This document shows positions 35,453 to 48,472 of a stretch of DNA of 64,000 nt, in pieces. Where the stretch lies: positions 45,845 through 109,844 of the forward strand of contig VZQC01008066.1 in NCBI GenBank assembly GCA_009823505.1, in the 5' to 3' direction. The DNA is from Rhizomys pruinosus. Taxonomy: Eukaryota > Chordata > Mammalia > Rodentia > Spalacidae. Made by a program: the position numbers and the translations under genes. Below the pieces are notes generated by a model. It had not been told where the DNA came from. It was given only the letters and a program-made list of their open reading frames with translations, and ran no database searches. Positions within the stretch are counted from its first letter, which is position 1; each line of letters starts with the position of its first letter.

Positions 35453-35688
35453 TATTTTTATTTTTTTAAAAATTTTATTTATTTTTGTATATGTATGAAT
35501 GTACTGTCTGCATGTAGGTTGGTGCACCCATGTCGTGCACTGCCATGGAGGTCAGAAGAGGGCGTCGGATTTCCCTGGATCTGGAGTTAAAGACGGTTCT
35601 CAGCCACCATGTGGATGCTGGGGATCGAACCTGGGTCCTCTGTAAGAGCAGTTGGTGCTCCTAACCGCTAGGCCATCTCTCTAGCCCC
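35453..35688 (-). mobile_element. B2 SINE
   Basis: Antisense; lacks the internal duplication although otherwise close to the young form. Confidence 0.9.
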
Positions 35689-35805
35689 CCCAAAATGTTT
35701 TTAAATGACAAGAAAGGTTTTTCTAACTTTGAGTTGTTGAATTATGGGTATTCAATTTTTTTCTGGTTTCTATGCTTTTGAAAGATACTTCTCCAAACTG
35801 TTTTG

Positions 35806-35950
35806 GGTTTTGTTTTTGTTTTGTTGTTGTTGTTGTTGTTTTGAGACAGGGTCTCACTATGTATCCCTGGCCTAGAACTGATTATGTGAACCAGGCTAGC
35901 CATCTATCTCTGCCTCCTGAGTGCTGGGATTAGAGGTGTGCCCCACCAGT
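35806..35950 (-). mobile_element. B1 SINE with (TTG)n
   Basis: Antisense B1 after a (GTT)n run. Confidence 0.85.
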
Positions 35951-36003
35951 GTTGCCTAAATGTATACTTTTTATAACAATGATAAAAAAAAAATACTGCC
36001 AAG

Positions 36004-36111
36004 CTGGGCATGGTGGCACATGCCTTTAATCCTAGCACTCAGGAGGCAGAAGCAGGCAGGCAGATCTCTGGGAATTCCAGGCCAGCTGGTGCTATAGGGA
36101 GACCCTGTCTC

Positions 36112-36150
<39 letters not shown>

Positions 36151-36151
36151 A
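36004..36151 (+). mobile_element. B1 SINE with (CAA)n tail
   Basis: Sense; about twelve CAA units at 36113-36151. Confidence 0.9.
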
Positions 36152-36352
36152 ACACCTACTGTCAAGTTGTGATGGAGAGATTGAGGCCCTCTCTTTAGTT
36201 TGATCCATGAACAATTAATGGCTAGGTCAGCATGAAGCTTGTACAGTGTTGTGTTGGCGCCAGAAGTTGGACAGAAAGGAAACGGACCTGCATGTCCCAC
36301 ACCCCACCTTGGAGAAGGGATGTGACCAGAATCCCTACAAAAACCAGAGTGG

Positions 36353-36555
36353 GGCCTGGAGAGGTGGCCCTGTGGTTAAGAGCATTGGCTGCTCTTGCAG
36401 AGGACCTAGGTTCAATTCCTAGCATCCACCTAGGGGCTAATAGCTGTCAGTAACTCCAGTTCCATGGGGCCTGACTCCCCATTCTGACTTCCGTGGGCAT
36501 TGCATGATGTGGGTACATGCACATATAGGCAATACACTTGTACACATAAAATAAA
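36353..36555 (+). mobile_element. B2 SINE
   Basis: 'gggcctggagaggtggccct' head. Confidence 0.87.
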
Positions 36556-36756
36556 AAGATATAAAATATTTTAAAAAACCCAGAGTGGTTATGGAAGTAC
36601 CCAAGTAGCATATTCCTATTATGTGGCCTAATGTAGGTAAAAGATCTTTTGCATCAAGTGTATTCTGACAAGTAGGGTGGGAAATTCTCTCCCAGATGAG
36701 CCTCTTTTGGATTTACTACTACATTTTCTCAGACAAAAATGAATTCTGTTGTTTGT

Positions 36757-36906
36757 TTGTTTCATTTTTTGAGACCTGGTCTGCCTGTATCCACAGCTGG
36801 CCAGAAACTAGCTTTGTAGGCCATGCTGGCTTCAATCTCACAGTGATCTCTCTGCCTCTACCTCTGCCTCCAAGTGCTGGAATTAAAGGTATATGCTACC
36901 ATGCCA
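36757..36906 (-). mobile_element. B1 SINE
   Basis: Antisense, diverged. Confidence 0.8.
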
Positions 36907-36921
36907 CACTTAAAATGAATT

Positions 36922-37127
36922 ATTTTTATTCATTTATTTTTTATGTGTATCAGTGTATTGCCTGCATGTAGGTAAGTGCACCCATGTTGTACAATCCCCC
37001 TAGAGATTAGAAGAGGGCATTGGATTCCCTGGAACAAGTTAGAGATGGTTGTTAGCCACCATGTGGGTGCTGGGAATCAAACCCAGGTTCTCTGTAAGAG
37101 CAGTCAGTTCTCTTAACCACTGAGCCA
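36922..37127 (-). mobile_element. B2 SINE, older form
   Basis: Antisense, ending 'ttaaccactgagcca'. Confidence 0.87.
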
Positions 37128-37470
37128 TAAATGAATTCTTAAGGTGGATTTTCTTATAACTGATTCTCTGGAGACTCCTTGAGACTTCCATAGCATTTCT
37201 TTAATGTTAGAAATAGCTTTCAGTGTGCCAAGTTTACCTCCTCAAGCAACATGGATTTACACTGGAATATTTGATATTAACAGAGCTCTTGAGATTCCAA
37301 ATATTATTTTGTTGCTGTCTAGAATTAGTATACTTTAAAAGTTTTGTGTCTGAAGAGTAATCTTATGGGATTTTAAGTGACAAATTATGTAGCTAATGCT
37401 TACCCCACAGATGAAATGTGTACTTCATTGTTGCTTTAGTGAAAATGATTATCAGTAAAATGTTAAATAT

Positions 37471-37665
37471 GGGGCTGGAGAGATGGCTTATGGGTTGAGG
37501 GTACTTGCTTCTCTTCCATAGGACCTGAGTTCTCAGCACCCATATTGGGCAGCTCCTAATGGCTGTAACTCCAGCTCCAGGGAATCTGATGCCTTCTGGC
37601 CTCTGCAGGCACCTGTACATACATGGCAGACAGGTACACACACCTACACAGAAATAAAAATAAAT
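37471..37665 (+). mobile_element. B2-type SINE
   Basis: 'ggggctggagagatggctta' head. Confidence 0.82.
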
Positions 37666-38428
37666 ACTTAAAAATGTAAAGATATTTCCTTGGTGAAATT
37701 TTGAGTCTTCAAATGAGTACATAAAGTAAAAAGCCATGTTTTAGAATCTTACTTGTTTTTCAACTCATCAAACTACATGAGTTCTTCAAGACCTAAATAT
37801 GAGTCCCTCTGCCTATAGAAAGAGCCATAGGTGAGGCTCAGGCTTTGGTTCTGGCTCCCCGGCTAACTATGCAGCTGAGCAGTTAATCCACACCCCGAGT
37901 GTGCCAGTTACTCCTCTATAAGAGGAAGAAAGCACCATGTATATTATGGCATTGTTCATTTTTCTCACTCAACAAATACTGTCTGGCATTGTTCCAGGCC
38001 TAGGAGAAGGTAATACGCAAGGCAAAAAAAAAAAAAAAAAAAAAAATCTCTGCATGGGCATACAGTTAAGTGAGGGAAACAAGAAAGATAGATCAAAATA
38101 TATTATCTTAGTGATTATTAGATGGGAAGCTCATGGTTGAATGGCATGCATGAAGTACAGGGCAGAAAACCTGGTATATAGTTGAGGACTCCATTGTCTT
38201 CCTGACAGCTCCTGAATATTCTACACAATGGTAGGAATCAATGAAAGCATGCTATTCATTAGTGCATTCTGTCTCTGGCTAGGTAATAAGGGCTAAGTCA
38301 GATTTTGCTTAAGAAAACAAATTCTTACATATTACTATAATTCTTACTGTATACTTCCTGCATTACAGGTTAATCAAGGTTGTGCCTAAAACAAAAGTGG
38401 CCTTTCCTGGAGCAAGTTCATAGGAGTC
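37666..38428. other. No gene seen; poly-A run 38022-38046
   Basis: Unique sequence with a 25-base A run, possibly the tail of an old retroposed sequence. Confidence 0.4.
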
Positions 38429-38896
38429 TGTATTAGTCAGGGGTCTCTAAAGAAACAGAAGCAACAGAAGGAATATATAGCTATATACAATTTGTTGATT
38501 TGCTCACGTGACAGATTTCAAGGAGTCCAACAGTAGCCGTGCCGCACTGGAAAGGCTGAGAATCAGGGAACTCTCAGTCCACAAGGCTGGAGTCTCAGTA
38601 GTCCCCAATCCGTTGTGAAGGCCCGATGGGATTCCAGGAGATCTGCCTATCTCAGTACATGCTGGGATCCAAAGGGTTGATCACAACAGCAAGACAAACT
38701 TCCCAGTGAGAGAGAGGCAAGCCACAGGTTAAAAAAGGGACCAGATCCCTCTGGCATGGCCTTTAATACTGCCTGCCGCAGGAAGTAATGGCCATTGGGG
38801 GTGGTCCATCGGGTTAGGTAGTCCAATCCGAAGATCACTTTTTCTCTTATTGTTCCTTAGTCCAGTCACGTTGACACCCAGGATTAACCCATCACA
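38429..38896 (-). repeat. ERVL 3' LTR
   Basis: Partner of the 44544-45013 LTR, with intact terminal TG and CA. A purine-rich minus-strand stretch (ACAGGGGTGGACT) abuts its inner end and is the likely polypurine tract. Confidence 0.9.
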
Positions 38897-39926
38897 AGTC
38901 CACCCCTGTCAACTTGACACCAAAAATAGCCTCTCCTTATGTTATGCTTAAATGTCAATTGCAACAATTGGCAAGGCATAACTCCACCTAACATGTTATT
39001 GTCTCATGTGCAATAGCAAGCATTAACATCTTAGAGTAGGTGGTAATGTCCTTGAGAGAACACTTAGTCTTCAGTATCTAATAACCAAATATGACACACT
39101 TAACAGTATCTCATTTGCACATTCAAAGGGAACAATATATATATATAATATTAATATAAGATAGATATATATATTGCACATTCTTAACCAAATAGGACAA
39201 AAGTTAGTATCTTTATAATCCATGTTTCTGCAATTGGTCCCATAGCCTCAGCTGATATTTATGATTACCTTCTACTACCCATTCTGTATTTCTCCACCAT
39301 CAGCAAGCACCTCTGCAGGTCTTGGCTCTTTCCCTGGAGGAGTGAACCTATACCTTCATCCCTGAAGGGTTCGGGCCATTTATTGTCCTGTCTGGGTTTG
39401 GGTTGTTGGAGTTTCCCATTGACCTTAATCATAGGACATGGTAGCAGCAGAAGGTACCCTACAGCATCTCCTGCCTTCCAGACATAATCTTCCTTGTCCC
39501 CTTGTGGAGAAAAAGTCCATATCTTCACTCCTCCTACTACTGTTTATTCCTTCCTTAGCCTGTTGGCTTAAGGCAGGAGAAGCCCAAGTGGCCAGGGGAA
39601 GGTCTTAGCTCCAGTTCAATGGAATGTTTGCTGTATCTCCTGGCAAAAGCACTCCCCCTTTGGAGCCAAAACTTCTAGACCAGCAGAACAAGGTCATGGT
39701 ACAGGAACAAAAATTTTCCCACTGGGTCACTAAGGGTGATAGTGAGTGGAATCACTCCCATTTCCACCCTGTGGTTCCTGGACCCAGGAATTCTGGCTAA
39801 GGAGAAACTACCATATAGTGGGGCTGATTCAAGCATATACTGCCTGCTGGAGAACGCCCCATCCAGGGTATTGCTACCAATTGGCACTGTAACTGTGTCT
39901 TCAAAAGAGGCCATTCCATCATTCTG
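38897..39926 (-). other. ERVL 3' internal region
   Basis: Sequence between the integrase remnant and the 3' LTR, with short minus-strand ORFs and an AT-rich run at 39136-39172. A dUTPase domain might be expected here in ERVL elements, but I cannot identify one with confidence. Confidence 0.4.
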
Positions 39927-42571
39927 TCAAGCCAGCTGTTTCTGGGTGGTGGGGAACATGGTAGACCAGTGGATACCATGACCATGGGCCCACCTTCGCA
40001 TTCTTTGGCGTGAATGAGTTCCTGGGTCAGAAGCGATGCTGTGAGGAATACTATGATGGTGGATAGGGCATTCTGTAAGTCCTGGATGGTATTTTGGCAG
40101 AAGCATTACGTGCAGGAAAGGCAAATCCATAATCAGAATAAGTATTATTCCTCTAAGAACAAAATGCTGTCCCCCCATGATGGAAATGGTCCAATGTATC
40201 AACCTGCCACCAGGTTGGCTGGGGTCCACCCTGGGGAATACACCATATCGGGGGCTCAATGTTGGTCTCTGCTGTTGGCAAATCTGGCACCGCAGCAGCT
40301 GTAGCCAGATCAGCCTTGGTGAGGGGAAGTCCGTGCTGTCGAGCCCATGATACCTCCATTTCTGCACCATGACACTTTGTTCATGGGCCCATGAGCAACA
40401 ACAGGGATAGCTGGAGAAAGAGGCTGACTATCCACAGAACGAGTCATCTCTACTTGATTATTAAATTCTCCTCTGCTGAGATCACCTTTTCGATGAGCAT
40501 TTACATGAGACACAAGTATCTTCACATCCTTTGACCATTCAGAGAGCTCTATCCACATACTTTTCCCCAATGTCTTTCTCACCATTTTCCAGTCATGTCC
40601 TTCCAAGTCCCTGACCATCCAGCCAAACCATTGGCTACAGCCCATGAATCAGTATATAATTGAACCTCTGGCCATTTCTCTTCCAGGCAAAATGCACAAC
40701 CATGTGCACTGCCTGAAGTTCTGCCCACTGTAAAACTTCCTTCACCAGTGTCCTTTAGGGTTGTTTCAGAAATGGGTGTAATGCTGCAGCTGTCCACCTC
40801 TGGGTGGTGCTGCATAGCGTGCAGAACCATCAGTAAACCAGCCCTAGTCTTCTCTTCCTCAGTCAATGATCATAGGGCAAACCCCATGAAGCCATAGGTG
40901 CATGCTTAAGCACAGGAGGCATTATAACAGGAGTGGGAACCATAGGCATTTAGGCAACTTCTTCATGCAGCTTGCTTGTGCCCTCAGGGCCTGCCTGGGC
41001 CTTGTCGTGTATGTACCACTTCCATTTGATAATGGACTGTTGCTGCACACGTCCTACTTTATGGTCTGGTGGGTCAGATAACACCTAGCTCATGATGGGC
41101 AGCTCAGGTCATGGAGCTGGTGGCCCAGGTCAAATTTCAGTTTCCCTAAGGCCCAATAGCAGGCTAAGAGCTGTCTCTCAAAAGGAGAATAGTTGTTAGC
41201 AGAACGTCCCACTTTATGGTCTGGTGGGTCAGATAACACCCAGCTCATGATGGGCAGCTCAGGTCACATGGTGACTTGGTGGCCCATTGTCAAATGTTCA
41301 GTTTCCACTAAGGCCCAATAGCAGGCTAAGAGCTATCTCTCAAAAGGAGAATAGTTGTTTGCAGATGAAGGTAGAGCCTTACTCCAAAATCCCAAGGGCC
41401 TCTGCTGTGATTTCCCTATGGGAGCCTGCCACAGACTCCAGACAGCATCTCTATCTGCCACTGAACCTCAAGCACCATTGGGTCTGCTGGATCATATGGC
41501 CCAGTGGCAGAGAGCCTGAACCGCAGCCTGGACCTGTTGAAGAGCCTTTCCTGTTCCAAGCCCCACTCAACGTTTGCTGCCTTCCAAGTCACCTGATATA
41601 AGGGTCATAGTAACACACCCAGATGAGGAATGCTGCCTCCAGAATCCAAAAGGCCCACTAAACATTGTGCTTCTTTCTTGGTGGAGGGAGGGGCCAGGTG
41701 CAACAATTTATTCTTTACCTTAGAAGGAATGTCTCTGCATGCTCCACACCACTGAACTCCTAGAAACTTCACTGAGGTAGATGGCCCTTGAATTTTAGTT
41801 GGATTTATTTCCCATCCTCTCATGTGCAATGCTTTACCAACAAGTGTAGGCTAGCTGCTACCTCCTATTCACTGGGTCCATCAGCATAACATCACAATAT
41901 AGTGGACCAGTGTGATATTTTTGTGGAAGAGTCAGGCAACAAGATCCCTTCTAACTAAGTATGGCACAAGCTGGAGAGTTAACATACCCTTGAGGTAAGA
42001 ATAAAGGTATACTGTTGGCCTTGCCAGCTGAAGCAAATGCTTCTGTGGTCCTTATGAATCGGTGGAGAAGAAAGCATTGGCCAGATCAATAGCTGCATAC
42101 CAGGTACCAGGAGACATATTAATCTGCTCAAGTAAGGAACAACATCTGGTACAGCGGCTGCAATGGTGTCACTACTTGGTTGAGTTTTTGATAGCAACTG
42201 TCATTCTCCATGATCATCTGTCTTTTGCCAGGCCAAATTGGAGAGTTAAATGGAGATGTGGTAGGAATCCACCCCCGCATCTTTCAAATCCTGATGGTGG
42301 CACTAATTTCTGCAATCCCTCCAGGGATACGATACTGTTTTTGGTTCACTATTTTCCCTGGTAGAGGCAACACCAATGGTTTCCATTTGGCCTTTCCAAC
42401 CATAATAGCCCTCACTCCACAGGTCAGGGAACCAATGTGGGGATTCTGCCAATTTCTAACTATATCTATCCCAATTATACATTCTGGGACTGGGGAAATA
42501 ACCACAGGATGAGTTCTGGGACCCACTGGGCCCACTGTGAGTCTGACTTCAGCCAAAACTCCATTTATCAC
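39927..42571 (-). pseudogene. ERVL pol remnant (protease, RT, RNase H, integrase)
   Basis: Minus-strand order: a protease-like block (42571-42284, with IIGIDI), an RT block (about 42240-41600, including SWQGQQYTF), an RNase H block (about 40866-40579, including LYTDSWAVANGL) and an integrase block (about 40645-39927, including CQICQQQRPTLSPRYG). The blocks lie in all three frames. The RT YxDD position is mutated and followed by a stop. A 155-162 bp tandem duplication at 41049-41365 adds further damage. Confidence 0.8.
41049..41365. repeat. Imperfect tandem duplication inside ERVL pol
   Basis: Unit 1 at 41049-41203 and unit 2 at 41204-41365 share long runs (for example ctttatggtctggtgggtca and gcccaatagcaggctaagag) with small indels between them. 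Confidence 0.85.
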
Positions 42572-42816
42572 CTGACCTCCATAGGCCCTACTTTAACTGG
42601 AGGGCCACAATGCTTTTTAGGGTCTCCTGGGATCAGTGTCAACTCAGAACCAGTATCCAATAGGCCTCAAAAAGTCTGATTATTTCCTTTTCCCCAGTGT
42701 ACAGTTACCCTAGTAAAAGGCCTCAGGTCCCTCTGGAGAAGGACAGGAGGAAGGCAAACAGCATAATTCTTTGGTATTGTGACAAGGTCCTACCTCATCA
42801 GAACCCGGCCACCCCT

Positions 42817-44500
42817 TCATTCAAGGAGTTCTGGGTCTGTGAACTGTCTCAAGTCTGGAAACTGGTTAACTGGACGGGATTCGCTACTGCTGAAATCCAA
42901 TGTTGACTTCCTGTCATTTGTTCTAGAGCTTTTCTGCTTATACAGATCAAGTAAAAACTTAGTAGGCTTCTTATGTATTTGGTTTCTGGGAACACCATGA
43001 TTAATTAGCCAGTTCCAGAGACCATTTCGGGTCATGCCATTATAGGCATTGTTTTGCCTTTGCCGCCCATTATGATAACTACAATAACTATGTTCATCTG
43101 GCCTTCTGCAATTCAGTGCTGCCACCTGACACCTACCCTGAGGTCCTGTTAAACCTATTACGTGTACATTTAATTTATGCAAGCAAGCAACAACTTCTCT
43201 AACAGTAAGATCTGGCATAAGAAATAGAGCAAAAACAAAGCTCTTCAAATGGTCTGGTGTCTCTCTCAGTACTTTCCATCTATATACTCAGTGAAAGTCA
43301 TGTCCTCTGGGTCCTCATATTGTGGAGAATGTGGTTTTACACTTCAAATCCACTCAAGCATGCCCATCTGCCTGACCCTCACAATTCCTTCATCAATACT
43401 AAGCCAAGGAATACCAGGCATCTCTAACTCGCTGTTAGTAGGCCATGTTTTAATAAATACATCAGCCAACCATTCAAATAAACTTTTAACACCTTTTTTA
43501 ACTGCTCGAGCTTCCATGTTAAACCTAGACTCTCTACTCAGTGGGCTTATATCGATAAACTCAGTCTGATCCAATTTTATATTCCTTCCACCATTATCCC
43601 ACACCTTTAAAATCCATTCCCACACATATTCCTTAGGCTTCTACCAGAATGAATCGGCAAACTCATTAATTTCTTTAGTGGTGTAGCGCACCTCCTCGTG
43701 GACCACACTTTCTATCTCACCTTTAGGGGCTTGCTTAGCCTTAAATCTGGTTATAGATCTAGAGGCAACAATTGTTGGGCCCTGAGAGATATTAGCTCCC
43801 GCTGGGAGGGGGAGATTAGTTTCCTCAGGCAAGGGTGGGGAGGAGGGATCTGCAGGGTATGGATTCTCTGCTGAAGGTGGGGAGATTAATTCCTCAGATA
43901 AAGAAAATCCCTCAGAATCCAAGCGTTCAAAATCCTCATCATTGTGGTTCTCCCACACATCTCCATCCCAAGTTTCAGGATTCCACCCTTTCCCCACCAG
44001 TGCTCTCACTTTGACTGCTGACACTCTTCGTGGCTGAGAATTAAATTTGCGTTGTAAATCAGCCAAATGTATAATAAGGGCTCCAGCTTGATTTTCTGCC
44101 ACTTTAGCTCTTTGGCTGCTGGAGAGAAGATTCTCTTCCAGAGCCCACTTGGAAACTTTTAAACTGTTCGAATCTGGAGCTGGTCAGTTTTATCACTGAG
44201 CTCCTTATTTTCCTCTATCACTTTATCCAGAGATGCTAGGAGCAACCAGGCAACATCATTATTTTCCTTATTTTTCCGCAATTTCTCAAACGTTTTATAT
44301 ATAGAGTCACTAAATTCCTTGCTCCTTACAAGACGCAATTTAGGTGAGTCAAATGGATCTATCTTCATAATTACATCAAATAATCCGCACCAAGGATTAT
44401 CATTCCTCTTCATGCCACCAGGAGAGCCTTCAGTAACTCTAAGCTTCATTGGGTTGGAGAGCTGGCTCCAGAAACTACCAAGCCCACTAAAGAAATTCAT
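42817..44500 (-). pseudogene. ERVL gag remnant
   Basis: Minus-strand blocks 44500-44159, 44102-43641, 43625-43344 and 43248-42817 form a gag-like region in shifted frames. It opens MNFFSGLGSFW, followed by an acidic, proline-rich middle. At least two frame changes separate the blocks, so no Gag product is possible. Confidence 0.75.
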
Positions 44501-44524
44501 CCTTTCGATTCTGTTTCTCTAGAA

Positions 44525-44539
44525 CCACTTCTGGTACCA
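44525..44539 (-). other. ERVL primer-binding site, tRNA-Leu type
   Basis: The minus strand reads TGGTACCAGAAGTGG directly inside the 5' LTR. This matches the complement of the tRNA-Leu 3' end with one mismatch. Confidence 0.8.
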
Positions 44540-44543
44540 AAAT

Positions 44544-45013
44544 CTTATTAGTCAGGGTTCTCTAAAGAAACAGAAGCAACAGGACGAATATATAGCTATA
44601 TACAATTTATTGATTTGCTCACATGACAGATTTCAAGGAGACAGTAGCCGCTCCACACTGGGGAGGCTGATAATCCAGGGAACTGCTCAGTCCGCAAGGC
44701 TGGATGTCTCAGTTGTCCCAATCTGGTGCTGAAGGCCCAATGGATTCCAGGAGATCTGCCTGTCTCAGTACATGCTGGGATCCAAAGGGTTGATCACAGC
44801 AGCAAGACAAACTCACCAGTGAGAGAGAGGCAAGCCACAGGATAAAAAAGGGACTAACTCCCTCTTCCATGGCCTTTAATACTGCCTGCCAGCAGAAGGT
44901 AACGGCCACATTTGGGGTGGGCCGTCTTGGTTGAGGTAGTCCAATCCGAAGATCCTTTTTCTCTTATTTGTTCCTTAGTCCAGTCAAGTTGACACCCAGG
45001 ATTAACCATCACA
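44544..45013 (-). repeat. ERVL 5' LTR
   Basis: On the minus strand it begins TGTGATGGTTAATCC and is paired with 38429-38896. The inner end has lost the terminal dinucleotide by mutation (ct where the partner has tg). Confidence 0.9.
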
Positions 45014-45775
45014 GAGTCCTTGCATGGTGCTAAATGGGAAGGTGTTAGGTAAAGACAAATGCACAAAGTCATTCCTTTCTAAGCATCATAAACTAGAATC
45101 ATCATAATGGCTGCAGTTCTTAAAGAGCCATGTGCCCTGTGTTCTTTGCCAACACTGGAGAACCAGAGTTACAGCATTAGAAAGGGATTGGCTACTGTGT
45201 TATTTATGGAATTAACAAAAAGCCAAGAAAAAAAGAGGGCTTAACACTTGTGGTTCGTTGATATTTTTCGTTGTGGTAGAAAATATCAAAAGTTCAGAAA
45301 CGCTTACTGAAGTAGCTAGAAGTTCACCCTTAGCATTCCAGCTTTTCACCAGATCCTCTACCTCAGCATCATCTTCCCAGAACACCTAGTGAGCAGTCAT
45401 TTACCGAATTCTTTCTTTGGGGCTGGCCTGTATGAGGCCCTTGCCCTTCACTAGTGTCCAGCTTTATGGTATGGGGGAGAAGGCCAGGTGTGGAAAGATG
45501 CACCAAGAATGGGCTTTTACCTTAGTCTGTTAATCCTTCCCAGAAGGCAGTTCCAAGAGCCCAGGTTTTTTAAAGAATTTGGAAGAAGAAGTTGGAATTG
45601 TCACATTTGAAGTGATTTGTGTAAATGAGAAAGTAGGGTGTGAAGAGGTGGAATGGATGTTGTGATGGTAACTGGTCAGCTTGAGGAGGGCTGGGTGCTG
45701 GCCACAAGGAGCTCTTTGGAATATTATCTCCTGGAAGAAACTGGACATAGGCCTTGATTAAAAAACCCAGTAAGG
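45014..45775. other. No gene seen
   Basis: Unique sequence right of the ERVL target duplication. Confidence 0.4.
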
Positions 45776-46018
45776 GGGCTGGAGAGATGGCCTAGCAGTT
45801 AAGAGCTCTGACTGCTCTTACAGAGGACCCGGGTTTGATCCCCAGCACCCACATGGCGGCTGAGAACCGTCTTTAACTCCAGTTCCAGAGGAACCTGACA
45901 CCCTCTTCTGACCTCCGTGGCATTGCACGACACAGGTGCACAAACCTACATGCAGACAGTACATTCATACACATATGAAAATAAATAAAATAAAAAAAAC
46001 AGAAATGAATAAAAAAAA
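45776..46018 (+). mobile_element. B2 SINE
   Basis: Sense; 'aaaacccagtaag' flanks on both sides. Confidence 0.92.
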
Positions 46019-46048
46019 AAAACCCAGTAAGATCTTGAATCAATAAGT

Positions 46049-46230
46049 GGGGCTATCCAGATGACTGATCAGATAAAGACACCTGTTGCCAAGCCAGACA
46101 ACCTGAGTTCCATCCCTAGGACCCATATGGTGAAAAGGGAAAACTGACTCCCACAAGCTCTCCTCTGACCTCTGTGCACACAGTATCAGGAGCATGCCCT
46201 CTCCTTACACACAAATAAAAATGTAATTAC
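46049..46230 (+). mobile_element. B3 SINE
   Basis: 'aacctgagttccatccctag' and 'cccatatggtgaaaaggg'. Confidence 0.7.
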
Positions 46231-47199
46231 AAATGAAAAGTTTTTTTTTTAAATCAGAATTAGAGCTAGATTAGATGAGGAAATAAGCTCAGGGAAGTTG
46301 AGCAATTTCTTGATCACACATCTACAGTTGATGACTGAGCTGGAATGATAATTTAAGGACCCTGAACTTGTCCAACTCAAGCCAATGAGTTTTTATATGA
46401 TACCCTTGGTAATTATTTACTAAAATGTTCATTTTTAAAATATCTTGAAAGTAGTGCTCACACTTGCATTTGACAAATGATTTAATAAGTGCTGATTTAT
46501 ATACAGTTTTTAGGGAACACGGTTATAGCATGGAACAGGGTATAGAAGGTTTTCCCAGATTCCTCTAGGGTATTCAGGTCCCCAGTCCTTTCAGAGGTAT
46601 GTATTTATAAGTAAATGCTGGCATTCTGTCATTTTCTTTTTCCAGATGTTCTTCCCAAGTAGTGTGTTATGTTTTTGTGTTTTTACTATTTCTCATGTAC
46701 AATTTTAAAACCCAGGCACATAAATCTTAATAAAGCTCTCAACTATCTCCTCTGTGCTGTCTCAGATTTCCTTGTGTGTTTGTATCTATGACACAGCGTA
46801 TGAAGTCATGAATGCGATCACATAATTGGTGCTTGTATCCCCTCAGCTCCAACCTTGTATTTCTACATGTTCTAAAAATTACACTTCATTTATAAACACC
46901 ACTCTATCACACCATGACATTTCCATAGTAACATATATTTCAAACAGGAAAACAGAAGAAGCCCAAGGAAAAGAGAGGGTTTCAAGTAGAGAGAAAGGAG
47001 AGGAATGGGGAGGAAATCATTAAAAGTGGTAGAAAAAATAAGGTGGGGGAGGGTGAATGTTCCGCTGTAGTTAGCCGGCTGAGCAGAATTTCCTGCCTGC
47101 TTACCATAGGAACTGACTATTTCCACCACCCTCCACATGCTTCACTTGCAGTCGCACTTTATTTGACCTCCACAACCTAGCACATGCATGTCATTCCTC
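46231..47199. other. No gene seen
   Basis: Unique AT-rich sequence; an AATAAAGCTCT near 46729 has no partner gene. Confidence 0.4.
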
Positions 47200-47515
47200 T
47201 AATGTGTGTGTGCACATGAGTCTGTGTGTGTTTTTGTCCTTTGTGTGTACATGAAGGCTGGAGGTTGAGGTCAGGTGTCTTCCTTTATCCCCATCTACCT
47301 TATTTTGGAAACTGGTTCATTCACAGAACCTGGAGCTTACCAATTTGGCTAGACTGGCTGGCCAGCAAGGCTCTGGAATCCTGTCTCCACCTTCACAGTG
47401 CTGGGGTTATAGGCATGCACTACTGCATCCAGCTTTTTACATGGGTGCTGGGGATCTGAGCTCGTCTTCATGCTTGCTCAGCAAGCACATTATTGACTAA
47501 ACCATCTCTCCTAAC
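47200..47515 (-). repeat. Rodent interspersed repeat
   Basis: Same family as 24885-25042 ('tggctggccagcaaggctct'). Confidence 0.6.
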
Positions 47516-47929
47516 ATTTGTTACTGAAATTAGGTGGAAGTGGTCACTCGCTTTTCACCCTGCTGTCCCGAAGTTTATCCCCTAAGTTGCACTGTGATAC
47601 CTAGTCGAGATTTTGCTGGAAAGCAGAGACTTGGCCACCAGCTTTCTGAGCATGCCATACATATCCCTAGACCCTCGCTGCTGCCATCCCCTGACAAACT
47701 TCTCTGCACTTGAGCCTTGCTGTTCTTCCCCATCTGTTGCCCCCTTGGTAAAGCAGTCACTGCTAGTATACAAGTTCTTATGTCAAAGAAACACTAACAC
47801 TCAATTGAACTTAAATCATTTGCAGGATGTTTTTCCTCTCTCTGTATTCCTATTAATCTTGTCTGGAACTGCTCAATAAAAGTTTGGCAGATGAATGACA
47901 GAAGGAACTTTTATGGTAACTGCTTATTT

Positions 47930-48240
47930 TATTGTGGTTAAGAGTCACATAAAACAACTCCTGATTTTAAGCATTTTAAAACATACATTTCAGTGGCATT
48001 TAGCATATTCACAATGTTGCATAACCATTACCACTATGTAATTCCAGAACATTTCATCAGGAGACCATCAAGAAATCACTCTTTCTCACTTGCCTCTGGC
48101 CGCCAGCAACCATTAATCAACTTTCTTTTTTTATGTTTCTTACCTATTCTGGACATTTCATATGAATGGAATCACAACAATATGTGGCCTTTTATATCTG
48201 GCTTCTTTGATTTGACATAATGTTTTCAAGATTCGCCCAT
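47930..48240 (-). mobile_element. Old L1 fragment
   Basis: Reversed L1 ('tggcttctttgatttgacat', 'aatgttttcaagattcgccc'), degenerate. Confidence 0.7.
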
Positions 48241-48242
48241 AT

Positions 48243-48450
48243 TGGGGCTGGAGAGATGGTTCAGTGGTTAAGACAGTGCACTGGCTGCTCTTGAGGACTT
48301 CGGTTCAGTTTCCAATACTCACGTAGTATCTAACAACTATTTGTAACTCCAGTTTCAGGAAACACAGTGCCATCTCCCAGCCTTTGTAGACATTACACGC
48401 ATATGATACACTTACATACCTACAGGCAAAACACTCAAAGACATAAAATT
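48243..48450 (+). mobile_element. B2 SINE
   Basis: 'ggggctggagagatggttca' head. Confidence 0.87.
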
Positions 48451-48472
48451 AAAAAAAGAAAAAAGATTCACA

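Larger units (their letters stand above)
38429..45013 (-). mobile_element. ERVL (MERVL-like) provirus, full length, decayed
   Basis: Two LTRs of about 470 bp flank an internal region whose minus strand reads gag, then protease, reverse transcriptase, RNase H and integrase remnants. The outer ends carry the 5-bp target duplication gagtc (38424-38428 and 45014-45018). The primer site next to the 5' LTR fits tRNA-Leu, the defining feature of ERVL; no envelope remnant is seen. The LTRs differ at roughly one base in ten by eye, so this is an old insertion. Every coding block is broken by frameshifts or stops, and the RT catalytic box near 41900 is eroded. It is a non-coding fossil. Confidence 0.92.
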
